From Septoria linicola (taxonomy: Eukaryota; Ascomycota; Dothideomycetes; Mycosphaerellales; Mycosphaerellaceae): DNA of 64,000 nt. This document shows, one piece after another, positions 22,147 through 33,513 of this stretch. The DNA is taken from contig CP099418.1 in NCBI GenBank assembly GCA_024114885.1, forward strand, positions 3,472,001 through 3,536,000. Reading direction: 5' to 3'. Under the pieces are notes generated by a model. The model saw only the letters and a program-made list of their open reading frames with translations. It did not search any database and was not told where the DNA came from. Each line of letters starts with the position of its first letter. The stretch's first letter is position 1. The position numbers and the translations under genes are program-made.

Positions 22147-22400
22147 GTCTGTAGCATGCCTTTTCCGAGACCCGCCCCGCCCAGTATTTTCTGCTTGTTG
22201 TGTTCCTCTTGATGTTGTAAGTGAGTGCAGGCAGTAAGTTAGTTCTAACACTCGAAAGTGATGCAGTGCAAGTCGCGTCACCCTTCAACGCGTCACGAGG
22301 TAGCCTAAGTTAACTAGTCGCGGCTTCGAACTACCTGATTCATCTTTTCTCACATCTGCACAAGTCAAGAAGCAATGCCGCTTTGGTGAAGGAGCGAAGA
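22147..22400. promoter_or_regulatory. Divergent promoter, SWF1 / RAP1
   Basis: 254 bp. It contains AGTTAACT at 22308-22315 in the 11-mer AGTTAACTAGT, about 86 bp upstream of the RAP1 ATG. Confidence 0.45.
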
Positions 22401-25208
22401 ATGGCAGGGGCTCCGCTCGTAGTCAGCGATGCCACACACAGAGCAGAGTCGCTCGGGGAGAAACAGCACGGAGCGGCGGCGAGCCTCTTTGCGGGCCTCA
22501 GCTTCTTCCTGGTGCAGCGTCTGCCCACGCGCAGCCAGCTGATTCGCGACATTGAGACGAATGGAGGCCGCGTGGTCAAGCTGGAGAAACAGGCCGACTA
22601 TGTCATCGCCGACCACGCGCGCACCGATGCCCCCGCCGGCAGCTACTCGTGGAAGCTGATCACCACCGCCATTCGCGACGGCGCCGTGCCCACCAATCTC
22701 GCCGACTTCCCTGCTGGTCCTCGTCCAGGCACCGTCCGCGATGTCGGATCCGGTATGCCCGCAAAAGGGACGCGCACTGCCTTTACTCTGGACGAGGACC
22801 GAGAGCTGTGGCAGTGGGTCGAGCACGAAAAGGCTCGTGGGGCCATGATCAAGGGCAATGAAATCTACAAGCGCCTCGAACAAGTCAATCCTCGGCATAC
22901 ATTCCAAGCCTGGCGCGATCGATACATCAAGAAGCTGATTAACGACCCTCCTGCCGGCGTAGGGCGGGTTGTACCTACAGCACTCCCTCGAACACAATCA
23001 CCGGCAGAAGTCGATCAGGACTTAGTCGAGGACTTTCCAACTCCGCCAGCCAAGCGAAGCAGAGTGCAAGCTGCGGACGATGACCAGGACCATGCTGAGC
23101 CGGAAACTGATCGAGAGGCCGAGGGCACAGACAACGGTGTGGAAGAAGGCAGTTACGAAGTAGACGAAGTTGCACGTGAAGACGAAATTGAGCTTCGAGC
23201 AGAAGAAGAGTTTAATTCAGATGATGAAGGCAGTGACGGTTTGGACCAAGCAGACATTGATCGTCTACTAGTGCAAGCGCCGGAGATCGAGAATGTCGAC
23301 GAGGGCCGACGTGAGGAAGCGTGGCAAGCCTGGTCGCAGGCGTATCCACATCGGGATCCTGATCAGTGGGCAGCGTTCTGGCTGGAAAGAGTACAACCCT
23401 TGTATAGGATGCAATGTGACGCTCAGCAAGTACAAGATCAATTGAAGGGGGAAGCACCCTCGGACGAACCAGCGACACTGAAGCGCAAGAGGTTCTTCGA
23501 CACTGAGTCGATTGGTAGTGGTCGCGACGACTTAGATGAGCCGAGAGAATCCACATCTGCGCCGAATGGCCATCAGCATGTGTTGGAATCAAGTACAGTA
23601 CACCCTGCCAGCCAAAGTAAGCATCAGCAACCTGTCGCGATGCAGGAACTTCCAACTTCGGACGCCAACCAAGCTGCGAATCAGCAGATCATGGGCGAAG
23701 TTCTCGGCGCCTTCGACGCTTCGACCGGGCCCGAATGGGCAGGAAACAGTCTCAAGAGAGCTTATGATGTCCAGCATGAAGACAAACATAGCCCACAAAC
23801 AAGGCAACGCACAGATGTGCGCAAAGTTGCAGATGTCTCGCGAGTTAGAAGTCGAGACAGCTCCGTATCCGATGCTGACGAACAGAAACGGGTGCCCTCG
23901 ATACAGTCATGGAATACGGAAGATGAATATGAGCAGCAGCTGACTGGGTCGGGTCATGTCACCGCCCTGACCGCAGCCAATCTGGCGCATCAAGAAGCAC
24001 AGAGCAAGGAACCGCTTCGAAGGGGCGCGGACTTGGAAGAAGATGATCCGAACAAAGATCAATCAGACTTCGTTCGGTTCCTGCAAGCTGCATCAGGTGG
24101 TAAGACAGCTATTGAATATGCTGCACTGCCAACGTACAATCATATACAGAGCCTTCAGGAAGAAGCAAGAGTCGGTGATCATTCCTCGGAAGCTGATGTC
24201 GACGACATCCTGCGTACAAATCTCGAGTGGCCATTGTCGCCACAACGTCCAGCGGGCCCCACATCCAATGGCCGCTTTGCAGCAGGTAGAGCTAACGGCA
24301 CGTTATTAAAACAGCCTACAGAAACAGGTCAGGGACCATTTGAGCGGCATGCCGACCAGACTGGCGGCGAAAGCGCAGCACATCCGGAACGAGATCATGA
24401 TGCGGAGAGCGAGCACGATATAGATCTTACTGTAGCGTTTCCCGACGTTGGAGGCGGCTTTGATCCCAGCTCAGATCACTTCGATTCTCAGATTCGCACA
24501 ATTCATTCGCCGGAGCCTGGGAGATACCCTGCGACCACGAACCAGACCCGGAATCACGATCATGAAACTACTCCAACAGCAGGAGACATTATCCAAATCT
24601 CCTCCGCCTCGCCACCAAGTTCTTCGATCGAGAGCGGAAGTCAGACGGGCTCTGATGGGCCAGACCATCAGGACTCGACCGTTCCAGTACGCACGAGGAG
24701 AGTGCTGGAGACACAGGATATTTTCGGTGCCGAAACCCAAGGCCCAGATCTATCTATGCCTTTGCCGCCTGATTCCGATGATGAGTTTGAGCACGAGAAC
24801 ATAGACATCGGACCTGAGCTGGGGCAGCGTAGTAGAAGCACTACCCATGAATCAACACCTGCAGTGGATGACATGAAACTGCCGGTCGACAACATGGCAT
24901 CAGAGGACGACGCAATGGTATTAGGCTCTTGGATCTCGACGATGGAGGTTCGGGGATACGAAGAACACCTCATCATCCAAGCATTGAAATGTACCAGCAT
25001 GAGGCTTGACCTAGCAGAGCTTGTCTTGGTCCACATAAAAAGCGGTAAAGGGATTCCAGACGATGTGCCTGGGGTGTGGGACGATGAAGAAGACGACCAG
25101 CTAGAAGGTGGCAACGCCAGAGCAATACGGCTGCTCGAAGCCAAACACGGCTGGGATGCATGCAAAGCGAGGCTGGAGTACCTCGAAGAGTATAGGGGAG
25201 CGGAATAA
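22401..25208 (+). CDS. RAP1: Telomere protein Rap1
   Basis: An intronless frame of 935 residues from ATG 22401 (an upstream in-frame TTG is ignored). Domains in order: BRCT at about 25-100 (LFAGLSFFLVQRLPTRSQL ... YSWKLITTAIRDGAVP), a Rap1-type Myb/HTH at about 120-185 (TRTAFTLDEDRELWQWVE ... HTFQAWRDRYIKKL), a second weaker Myb-like helix set near 295-330 (REEAWQAWSQAYPHRDPDQW), a long acidic low-complexity region, and the RCT domain at about 835-930 (LGSWISTMEVRGYEEHLI ... GWDACKARLEYLEEY). This is the telomere-associated Rap1/TERF2IP architecture. In most ascomycetes it is recruited through a Taz1/TRF-like partner; whether this copy binds DNA directly cannot be told here. Confidence 0.9.
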   Translation: MAGAPLVVSDATHRAESLGEKQHGAAASLFAGLSFFLVQRLPTRSQLIRDIETNGGRVVKLEKQADYVIADHARTDAPAGSYSWKLITTAIRDGAVPTNLADFPAGPRPGTVRDVGSGMPAKGTRTAFTLDEDRELWQWVEHEKARGAMIKGNEIYKRLEQVNPRHTFQAWRDRYIKKLINDPPAGVGRVVPTALPRTQSPAEVDQDLVEDFPTPPAKRSRVQAADDDQDHAEPETDREAEGTDNGVEEGSYEVDEVAREDEIELRAEEEFNSDDEGSDGLDQADIDRLLVQAPEIENVDEGRREEAWQAWSQAYPHRDPDQWAAFWLERVQPLYRMQCDAQQVQDQLKGEAPSDEPATLKRKRFFDTESIGSGRDDLDEPRESTSAPNGHQHVLESSTVHPASQSKHQQPVAMQELPTSDANQAANQQIMGEVLGAFDASTGPEWAGNSLKRAYDVQHEDKHSPQTRQRTDVRKVADVSRVRSRDSSVSDADEQKRVPSIQSWNTEDEYEQQLTGSGHVTALTAANLAHQEAQSKEPLRRGADLEEDDPNKDQSDFVRFLQAASGGKTAIEYAALPTYNHIQSLQEEARVGDHSSEADVDDILRTNLEWPLSPQRPAGPTSNGRFAAGRANGTLLKQPTETGQGPFERHADQTGGESAAHPERDHDAESEHDIDLTVAFPDVGGGFDPSSDHFDSQIRTIHSPEPGRYPATTNQTRNHDHETTPTAGDIIQISSASPPSSSIESGSQTGSDGPDHQDSTVPVRTRRVLETQDIFGAETQGPDLSMPLPPDSDDEFEHENIDIGPELGQRSRSTTHESTPAVDDMKLPVDNMASEDDAMVLGSWISTMEVRGYEEHLIIQALKCTSMRLDLAELVLVHIKSGKGIPDDVPGVWDDEEDDQLEGGNARAIRLLEAKHGWDACKARLEYLEEYRGAE

Positions 25209-25704
25209 TGGATGTGATGACTGGATTGAGATGGTACAGCCGATGACCTTTGAGATACCCCTGTATATTTACAAGCGATAATGAGAAATTCTGATTGAAT
25301 GCATTGACCCTTCGAGCTGCACTCTGTGCGGGAGAATGCGAGTGCTGATGCATCATGACCACGCTACGACAAACAATCGGACCTCAGACTATCCAAACTC
25401 AACCGTGGTAGCCAATGTGTCGAAATCCCCAACAACTGATGTTGACCACGCTCCACAGCAATAAGAGAAGACAAAAAGATCTCGTCGAGTCAGTCACCTA
25501 CTTCACTTGTGTCCGATCGGTGACTGATGACAGGCCAAACATTATCATTAAAAGGTATCATTATTCTCGTATCTAATTTCAGCAGCCTCCGGGGCTGCAT
25601 GGAGCTGGTATCCAAAGATAGTCACACATTCTATACCGATCCTTCTCCGCACTCATCGTACATTTCGTTAACGCCAGCGGAGGTCATGATTCCCTGAACT
25701 TTGC
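25209..25704. other. Convergent 3' intergenic, RAP1 / Crh enzyme
   Basis: 496 bp between stops, moderately AT-rich around 25540-25580. Nothing recognised apart from presumed 3' UTRs. Confidence 0.4.
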
Positions 25705-27030
25705 TTAGAGGAGCATCGCGCTCAGCACGATAGTCAATAGAGAGCCTCCAGCCATGGTCATAAGCGTTGAAGCACCGCCAGTTGAAGCCTCAACGCTTGC
25801 GCTGGAGGAAGGGCCGCTGGATGTTCCGGTCGAAGTCGAGTCTTGATCGCTGCCAGTAGTGGAGCTTGCTGTGGCGGTAGCAGCAGCAGTTTGGAAGCCA
25901 GAGTTCAGCGCAGAGATGCTGGCAGTGTTGACGCTGTAGCTAGTGCCAGTGACGGTGGACTCGATCGACTTGATAGTGTTCTGGATAGCGACAACAGTCT
26001 GGCTGGCAGTGGGTGCCGAGGTGGCGGCGGACTGTGCAACGCTGGTGGCAGATCCAACTGCAGATTGTGTTGCAGAGGCAGACGCGGCGCCGTCGGCTTT
26101 GCAAGAATCTCCAGAGGTTACGACATCGATGCTCTCCCAGGATCCTGAGAGGTCCGAGTAGGAGTACTGGCAGGCAGGGTTGTAGTTCGTGATGTCGACG
26201 GATCTGACGAGCATGTTGAACGGCGCTTGGCTGTAATCGACCTTGCCGCCAGCCCACTCGACCGTGCCTTCGCTTGAAGAGTCGCCGCCAGCCCAGCTGC
26301 CGAGCTAGAGAGAGTATTAGCACCAATCGAGGCTTGCCCACACTCATTGCCACGCTAAATTACCTTGAGCTGCATTGGAGTTTGCGGAAAGTTCTTCCCG
26401 TAGACAGTCTGAGCGTTCGAGTAAGGTACAGTGCGGATCACTACGCCATCTATTCGGTGTCAGTACTGGTCAAACAGTGCACTGTTTATGATTCTTACCG
26501 ATTGAAAAGTCGATTTTCTCACTGGTCCAGTCAATACCGTATGTGTGCCAGATATCTTGAGGCGTTGTGACTGGATGGTATACAACCCTGTCGTAGGTTG
26601 TGGTGTTTCCTTTGCCATAGAAGTTCGATTGAACTTGGCCGTTGTCTCCGCCAACGAACTCCCAATCGATCTCATCCAGATCTGCAGATTCAAGAACGAT
26701 GCTTGACACTATTCCCGTGCCGTGGGCAGCCTTCATAGTGACATCGACACGTCCGAAGAATATGAAGAAGTCGGTGGCAATGGTTGGCGCTTGGTTCCGT
26801 TCTGCGATGCTGAAGACTGCACCATCATCGCCATATGTGAGCGTGGTGCCAACAGCAGAGCTCCACGAGTCGCTAGCTCCTTTTGTGAAATCAGTCGTAT
26901 AAGAGCTGGATGGAAGGCCGACTTCTGCCGGGCAAGACTTTTCGGTAGGGTTACAATCGGTGAACGTTTGTGCAATCGCTGTCGACGCCAGGGTGAGCAG
27001 CACGGTGCTCGATGAAGACGCAAATCGCAT
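25705..27030 (-). CDS. GPI-anchored Crh-type GH16 transglycosylase
   Basis: Three exons give about 390 residues starting MRFASSSSTVLLTLASTAIAQ, a signal peptide. Introns: GTAAGA..ATAG near 26499-26452 and GTAATT..CTAG near 26363-26306. The GH16 catalytic motif DEIDWE is at residues 119-124 (nucleophile E120, acid/base E124). The enzyme class (Crh1/Crf1/Utr2) transfers chitin to beta-1,6/1,3-glucan in the wall. A Ser/Thr/Ala-rich stalk (TSTGTSSGPSSSASVEAS) leads to a hydrophobic C-terminus (AGGSLLTIVLSAMLL), a typical GPI-attachment signal. A CBM18 module, found in some relatives, is not seen. Ser/Thr-rich composition suggests heavy O-mannosylation. Confidence 0.9.
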
Positions 27031-28224
27031 GGTGCTTAGTGGTTGTGTGCTGCTGCTTATAGTGGATGGCAACCGTAGGAGCTGAAGAATTGATGTTGTT
27101 GATTGAATTTCAGCTTGCGACGATTGTGCTGGTCTGTTTGAAGTCAAGCGAGTGTTGATTTAATGTGACTGGTATGATGAGGTATAACGAGCATGCTGCG
27201 AATGGAGCATTATGTACCTAAGGAATGGAAATGAACTCCAGTCCACGTCACGCTGAAGCCGGAAACGGAACGCACGTTTGCCACGCACGCTCACTACTGT
27301 CATTTTAGACCTCGTGTTGATCGTGTGGGCTTGGTCACTTGCACATGTCGCATTGTGACCAAACAAGACGCCGATCGCGAACAGTGCCCACACGACTTGG
27401 AAATTAGCTGGACTTCGCCTTTCTTGGAGTTCTGCGACCCTATTTGCGGTGGTACATGTGCTCTGCGACGCTCAACACAGAAATTGTAATCTGCGCCGAA
27501 GATGAAACGTACGTACGCGTACACTACGATCCACAAGCCGGCCAGAGGCCAAGGTCCCAAAATTCTCTAGATCGGTGCGGAATGTGACTGAACACGGAGA
27601 ATGCTGCTCGTGCGCTACACAGTGCTTCATCGAATAGAGAATGGCCGACCAAGACGACAAGACCGCTGCGCCTACAAAATAGGACGCAGATCGTCTCGGC
27701 GTCCTTTCGGAGCGACGGCAAGGTCGAAGTTGCGACAGAGTCCAGAGTGGCGGCCTTGCCGTGGGCTGAACAGACATCCCTCCGTGGTTGCGACATTATT
27801 GGAACATCTTGAGACTGATGGATACGGGGTTACGTTGTCGCGCTCGTGTGAAGAGACCAAACGAAGTCTAGAAAAGGTGGTTTAGACTTTATGCACCCTG
27901 TGATTATTTATAGCAGAGATCTGGTGGAACCTCAGCCGGGATGTGAAGAGGCTTGAGCTTTTGGGAGGCTTCCCAGCTCGGTCACGACCATCTCCGTCAT
28001 CATGCTGGGCAGAATGTCGTGTATAGCACTTCATCACTCATTGCAGTATTATTGTTGTACCTGAAGGGCCTCGAGAGTGTTGAAGTCGCAATGGCAGTCT
28101 GTGATTACAAAGCCTCATGTTGTGATCAGCTCCCCCTCGCGCATCATCGGTTGCTATACATTTGTCCCCACAGGTAAGAACCTCAGCTGTCTCTACGCTT
28201 TCCTATCTACAAACTACAGCAACA
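27031..28224. other. Long divergent intergenic, Crh enzyme / aldo-keto reductase
   Basis: 1194 bp between divergent genes. Several short open frames on both strands (about 60-100 codons) have no domain, no consistent splice sites and arginine/serine-biased translations, so I do not call a gene. A CT-rich stretch with CTACAAACTACAGCAACA leads into the reductase ATG. Confidence 0.4.
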
Positions 28225-29334
28225 ATGTCTGGAATCAAAGTAGTCTTCGGTGGTGCCGGAATCAACAAAGACAGGGCTTTGGGAAATGTAGCCACTCTGA
28301 AGAGTGCATTTGACTTGCTCGAGCAGAATGGAGTCACGACGATCGATACCGCGAACCTCTACGGAGACAGCGAGACCATTCTGGGCGATGCAGGGGCGCC
28401 AGGTCGCTTTACTATCGACACAAAGACTCGTGGCGGCTTCAAAGAGGGAGGAGGTGCTAGAGATGCTATCATCGAGGAAGCTACCAACAGCAGGAGCAAG
28501 CTAGGCACTGTCGATATATTCTACATCCACGCTCCCGATGGCAATACACCATTGAAAGATACGTTAGCGGCAATCAACGAGGTACACAAGACGGGCTTCT
28601 TCAAGAGGTTCGGACTGTCCAACTACAAGGTACATATTCGCCATTGCCACTGTCGTGGGACCTGACTGACTTCTTTCGAAAGGCAGGGGACGTTCAGAAG
28701 GTATACGATCACTGCAAGGAGCAAGGGTATGTTTTGCCAACGGTCTACCAGGGAAACTTCAGCGCAGTCGCAAGAAAGCAAGAATCGCTGCTGTTTCCAA
28801 CTCTGCGCAAGCTTGACATCTCTTTCTATGCCTACAGCCCACTTGCAGGAGGATTTCTGTCCAAGAGCAAAGCCCAGATAGAGGAAGGCTCCGGCAGATT
28901 CAATTCTGGCAGCATGTACAACAAGCTGGTAAGTCTCGAGCATAGTCTTGTTGTCAGATCCGACGTCTGACATTGTGAAAAAGTACGCAAAGGAAGCCTA
29001 TCTTAATGCCCTCGATCAATGGGCAAGCATTGCAAAGGACGAAGGAGTAAGTCCAGCCCCGCAAAGCCTACGGCCCTGATTGAGATGTCCCAGCTTGACT
29101 GACAAGTCACAGATTACTAGAGCAGATCTCGCCTATCGTTGGGTGAGGTACAACAGCCCACTCAAGCCGGAGCATGGCGACGCTCTGATCGTCGGAGCCA
29201 GCAGCATCGACCAACTCAAGGAGACCCTGACTTCCATCGGCAGCGGCCCTTTGAGCGACAAAGCAGTCAAACGAATTGATGAGCTGTGGGAGGTGATTGC
29301 ACACGAAGCTCCGCTGGACAACTTCCACTATTAG
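28225..29334 (+). CDS. Aldo-keto reductase, AKR7-like
   Basis: Four exons: 28225-28629, 28683-28928, 28984-29046 and 29113-29334, giving 311 residues. The fold motifs are VVFGGAGIN at the start and the AKR tetrad D41, Y46, K67 and H102 (in TIDTANLYG, DTKTRGG and YIHAPD). FKRFGLSNYK and YSPLAGGFLSKSK match the aflatoxin-aldehyde reductase (AKR7) branch, and the C-terminal ALIVGASSIDQLKETL is the NADPH-binding helix. It reduces aldehydes or ketones with NADPH; the in vivo substrate is unknown. There is no secondary-metabolite gene nearby to suggest one. The upstream ATG at 28162 would add a non-conserved extension. Confidence 0.92.
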
Positions 29335-29673
29335 CCTGTCGACTTAGAGATATCGTCAAGACTCGACGGCCAGCAGCAGCTATCCTGCGGCTGACCATGC
29401 ACGGTCTCAAATCAGATCGCTGAACTTTCGACATGGCTGCCATTTTTCACTTTGTTCGTGTCGGGATGCTCGCGGACTCGTGGTCATCCTCAAGCAGGTA
29501 GTCGGTTGCATCGCAAGCCGCAGAGCCACGTAGAGTGTTCATGTGGTCCCAAATCAATCTGAGGGTGCGTTATGACCCAGTGGGAGACTACCAGTGTAGA
29601 TTGTAAGTACTGTATGCGCGCTGATCGCTCTGTCTTCATCCCTTCCCTCTGTCATGATCAGTGTACTCTGGTA
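29335..29673. other. Convergent 3' intergenic
   Basis: 339 bp between the reductase and rhodopsin-domain gene stops. No feature seen. Confidence 0.35.
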
Positions 29674-31003
29674 TCAGACAGAGTCTTCGTGATATGGCCG
29701 ACAGCCAGCGAAGCTTTCATGAAGGGCAATCTCATCCTCGCTGAGATCATGTTCTTGCCTGCTATTCGAGATTGGCTTCTTGGCATCGCTTCCGTGATCT
29801 GTGGTACGCTGGGATAATTCCATCGATGCCGAATTATCTGTTTGGCCAGTGTGTAGAGTAGAACCGAAGAAGCCACTGCTGACCAGCTTTATGTGGCGTC
29901 CGATCGCAACGAAGCTAGGCCTGGTCGTTGTAATAGATCCGAAGATGATGATGAACCAGGTTTCTGTCAGAATCCACATGACGATAGTGGCATAGTGGTA
30001 CTGGATATGGATGATGCTGGAGAGCTGTACTGTTTTGATGATGCCCGCGATCCCGGCAACGACGCCGCCTGCCTGTCACCAAGTCAGCTTGTCGTCACAT
30101 CAAATATGACTTTTCAAACCACATGCCATGATAAGGCACACAGCGACCTTAATCCTAGGCTTGAGCTGTTGCAGTGGTCCGACAATCAGTGCCGCTGGAT
30201 AGCACGCAAGGTAGAAGTCACAAAAGGCCCCATATGATCCTGTGAAGTACCCAAATTTTCTTGTGAACTGGATGTAGCGACAGACACCTGGACCGGTGAT
30301 ATTCCTGCGCATTCTGGTCAGCCAACATGTTGTTTTGCAACGTGAATGCTCAGTATACGTACCAGAGTCTACTCACTGGGCTGCACTGATGAATTGTGAA
30401 CCCAACTTGGATCTAGTTCGTTCAAAACTCGAATCAGTAACATGGTCCATGTGAAATCCTATCGCACTCCTGTCCGAGTGGACATAGTTCCCATTCGCGG
30501 AGACCTCGCTGCTCGTAAGAGCTCCGCTCAATTGCATTGCCCATCTGACTTCGCCCTACATCGAAGGCACTTACAATGTTGATAACAAATTGCGATATGG
30601 CTATAATCCAGAGCGACAATTTACCATTTGGATATGTTGGGCCATGAATGGAAAGCAGTAACGCTACTACTGCAAATCTTCCAAAGGTCATGCCGAAAAT
30701 GGCCGCGCAGTTGGCGACAAGGCCTGTGTATATGACATCGGAAATGGTCTTGATGCCCTGAGTGGGACCCGAGGCGTGTTCAAGCGAGACAGTGGTGGTA
30801 ATTTGTGCCGTAAGTGTGGCCACAAGAGCGAGTGTGACCCAAATGAAATCCCATCTGAGGCCGAAGAGTCGATCTGTCGATGGCTGTACCGCAGCACTCG
30901 CTGCTCTGAGACTGTACAGAATGATGGCCAACGCGGTCCAAGTCCAGGTCACAGCGAGTAATCGCGGCCCTTCTTCGCCATAGAGGAGCGCCGCCAGGCC
31001 CAT
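29674..31003 (-). CDS. Rhodopsin-domain integral membrane protein (fungal PTH11/SAT4-like)
   Basis: A multi-span membrane protein in at least four exons. Exon 1 from ATG 31003 encodes three to four spans (LLAVTWTWTALAIILYSL, FIWVTLALVATLTAQI, FGMTFGRFAVVALLLSIHGP, LWIIAISQFVINI) and ends at GTAAGT, position 30572. Exon 3 encodes ITGPGVCRYIQFTRKFGYF ... YLACYPAALIVGPLQQLKPR, and the last exon VVAGIAGIIKTVQL ... WILTETWFIIIFGSI, then a polar tail to the stop at 29674. A donor GTGGTT at about 30118 with acceptor GGCAG joins these as MACGVVAGIAGI. The segment between 30572 and 30310 is uncertain: my best model uses an acceptor GCGAG at about 30503. No ligand can be inferred. Fungal rhodopsin-domain proteins include putative GPCR-like receptors. 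Confidence 0.7.
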
Positions 31004-32324
31004 GATGTGGTAAGAGCATCAGAATGCAGAGGTGGCGTGAACGTTGCGCAAATCCTCTGGACGATCGAGATCTGACATGTCAGCGGGAGCAGCAACCTGG
31101 TATGCCTGGCCGGATGTAATGAATATACGTGGATTCTACGTCTTCATCCTTGCAGCTTATGTCAGGACAAATGACTTGGCTATGCCTTGTTGTGGTCGGC
31201 TCGGAACCCAATGACAAACAGGGCTAACGTAGACATTGCTATAAGTTAGTGCCGAGTTATCTCGAACCTCCAAGCAAACACAAGAGAAATGGTTATTGGT
31301 TCCGACTGCCGATGAGCTGACAGCGCGCTTGAATACGCCGGACTTGATGCTGTATGTTAGCCGGCATATTTGTGGTCGATCCTGCGTCTGAAAAATGCAT
31401 GCAACGGAACGCTGTTGCATACGCGCCCGTGTGACTTTGTCAATGCACCATTGATTAGTGATGACTGGCCAGCAGGAAGGTCACTAAGAATGTCGCAAAT
31501 GTCCCGTCGATGCAGCAGCAGTGGAATGTCGTTTAAACACTGCATTGAACACAACCATTGCACCTGTGCTGGGTTCAAGACTCTCATGTGCATTTGGGAA
31601 ATTGCTGAGCACATAGCCCTCCCCGAAGAAATGCTGTGTTGTGCAGGGAGCAGATGGAAAATTCTGAGTAGTCAGCTACAGCCGTGATCTGCTCGAGTCC
31701 AGACGCTTTGAGGGTATGTAGCAGAACCATAATGACACATTGGCTCCTCCATCTTGTGAACAAATACGTGATCCTTGCGATCTCGTCTACTCGATCGTCA
31801 TCTCGAGGCCTCAAAAGGATTTTCGTCCATCCTCGCGAGGATCATGATGTGTTCGCAACATCATCAGCTGCTTTCCACCGCAGCCGATGCGAGCGTCTGA
31901 GCAGATGCTTGTATGCCGGATGGCACATCTTCGCTGAAAGCCACGATTCATGCCATTGGGACTGATGGCGCACACTGGTCGAAAGAATGGCCCAGAAATC
32001 CAGTTTGGCAGGCGGGCCGAACACTGATCTGGCCAATGCTGTCAACGAATAGCATGACACCTGGGTTTGGCGATCCAAGGAGGCGCGCCAACGGTGCGAC
32101 GATCTTTTGCTCTTGCGAACAAGATGGCTCGCTAAGGATGGAGTTGCAGCCATTTGCTCAATTCTACTCATGGTATGGTTGGCAGGCACTCCTAGTGAGC
32201 ATGCGGCCAAACTTTCGCAGGATTGGCTATGTCACGCACGAGATTTGGTGGCCATGGTGTCCGGGGATGCAGTGTCCTTGGAATCTGCAACGCGGAAAAC
32301 GTATCACACTGGCCCTGGCAAATT
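31004..32324. other. Gene-poor stretch
   Basis: 1321 bp between two minus-strand genes. Both strands have only short overlapping open frames without domain similarity or good splice context. It may hold a rapidly evolving gene, a degraded one, or only regulatory DNA; I cannot tell. Confidence 0.4.
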
Positions 32325-33178
32325 TCACCAGATTCCGAGCCACTTCTTCTTGACCTGCTGCTTGTTGCCTTCGAAGTCCACATATGACTCTGCAGACTCA
32401 CCCACCGCGACGCTGTTCTTTACCTCAGGGGTGGGCACATCGATTGTTGTTTCCGAGACACTCTGACCACCGAGTTGCAATTGCCCCTCTTTCAAGGCAG
32501 GTCCCATGCTCTCGTTGTCGTCCTTTGCGCTCCAGCCACCAAACAGTCCCCCTTCAGCAGTGTCCATACCGTGCGCTTTACGATACTCGGAGCGCTTCTT
32601 GACATCATCGACCTTCTGCTTTCGCTTCTCAGCAGTCTGGGCAGACACATATGCCACATGCAGATTGTACGTCTCTACCCAGCGACCAATGTACGCGATG
32701 GGATGAGAGAAGAACATGCTCCGAGGTGGCAGCATATCGCGGTACGGTGTATTGTGGAGGAAGTCATTGATCCAAATTCCAAAGACTAGAGACACTAGAA
32801 TTCCCTAATAGACGTTAGTCGAAAGCAAAGCACTCCACGTAAAGCAATGTGCCCTACCAATGATATCCACAAGTGAATAGTCCTGTTCGTAAGAAACCAA
32901 TGCATGAACGTGCCTTCCGGCGGCATCATGTGCGGGTAGCGCTTCGTTTTTTGCGATTGTGTAAGATCCGGACCATAAGTATATCTCGTCTTGCTGCGTA
33001 GTCTCGACGGATGTGATGGTGGGCGGAACTTGTCTGGCTTCTCCAGCACTCGAGGCTTCGGAGGTGTAGGCTTTTCCGTCGATGCATATCGTACCGCTGG
33101 GGAGAGTCGAAGTCTTTGCAGCTGTCGCGAGTGTAGCGAGAAGCCCGCCCGGGGCACGAGTAGACGAAGCGATGCCAT
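32325..33178 (-). CDS. Conserved fungal mitochondrial membrane protein, function unknown
   Basis: Two exons joined by an intron GTAGGG..ATTAG (about 32859-32809) give roughly 268 residues. The start MASLRLLVPRAGFSLHSRQ at 33178 is rich in R and S without acidic residues, a probable mitochondrial presequence. After a proline-rich linker comes a strongly patterned block (YPHMMPPEGTFMHWFLTNRT) and one membrane span formed across the exon junction (LWISLGILVSLVFGIWINDF). Then FFSHPIAYIGRWVETYNLH and a charged coil (EKRKQKVDDVKKRSEYRKAHG) precede an acidic tail ending KKKWLGIW. I recall similar proteins in many Pezizomycotina but no assigned function. It is head-to-head with TUB2. An upstream in-frame extension of the first frame crosses the promoter and is not used. 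Confidence 0.75.
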
Positions 33179-33513
33179 GGCCGATGGTGAGCTTCTTCTT
33201 GCCTCTGTCTCGCTCCAACGCGAGCAGTAAACTCGCCGGAAAGTGCAAGTGTAGCGTTCCTGCCTTAGGAACGTCAGGGTCACGCACAGGCCGTCGCCAA
33301 AAGCGCGCACAGCGGGAAGGCGATTGGTCCTGCCATTCTGCAGCTCGAAATCGCGGCCCACTAAGCAGGTAAACATCCACCGCCTCTCCTCTCAACTGCA
33401 ACATCACATCGCTCGCAACCCGCGTCGACAACGACTTTGCGTCAGCACTCTCAGGCCGCTAGAAACCCTCTCACCGAAAACAACACCCCGTCAACAACCG
33501 CCAAATTCCAGGT
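33179..33513. promoter_or_regulatory. Divergent promoter, mitochondrial protein / TUB2
   Basis: 335 bp between starts. A pyrimidine-rich leader with CAAC repeats (CCGTCAACAACCGCC near 33488-33502) precedes the beta-tubulin ATG. Confidence 0.45.

Noticed and set aside
22383..22400. Upstream TTG/GTG-type starts (RAP1, REI1, TFB3, hydrolase and others)
   Set aside because: Nuclear fungal genes start at ATG; the first ATG or a spliced upstream ATG gives the family N-terminus in each case.
31842..32353. Overlapping frames of about 120-146 codons on both strands
   Set aside because: No domain, no splice context, and both strands equally open.
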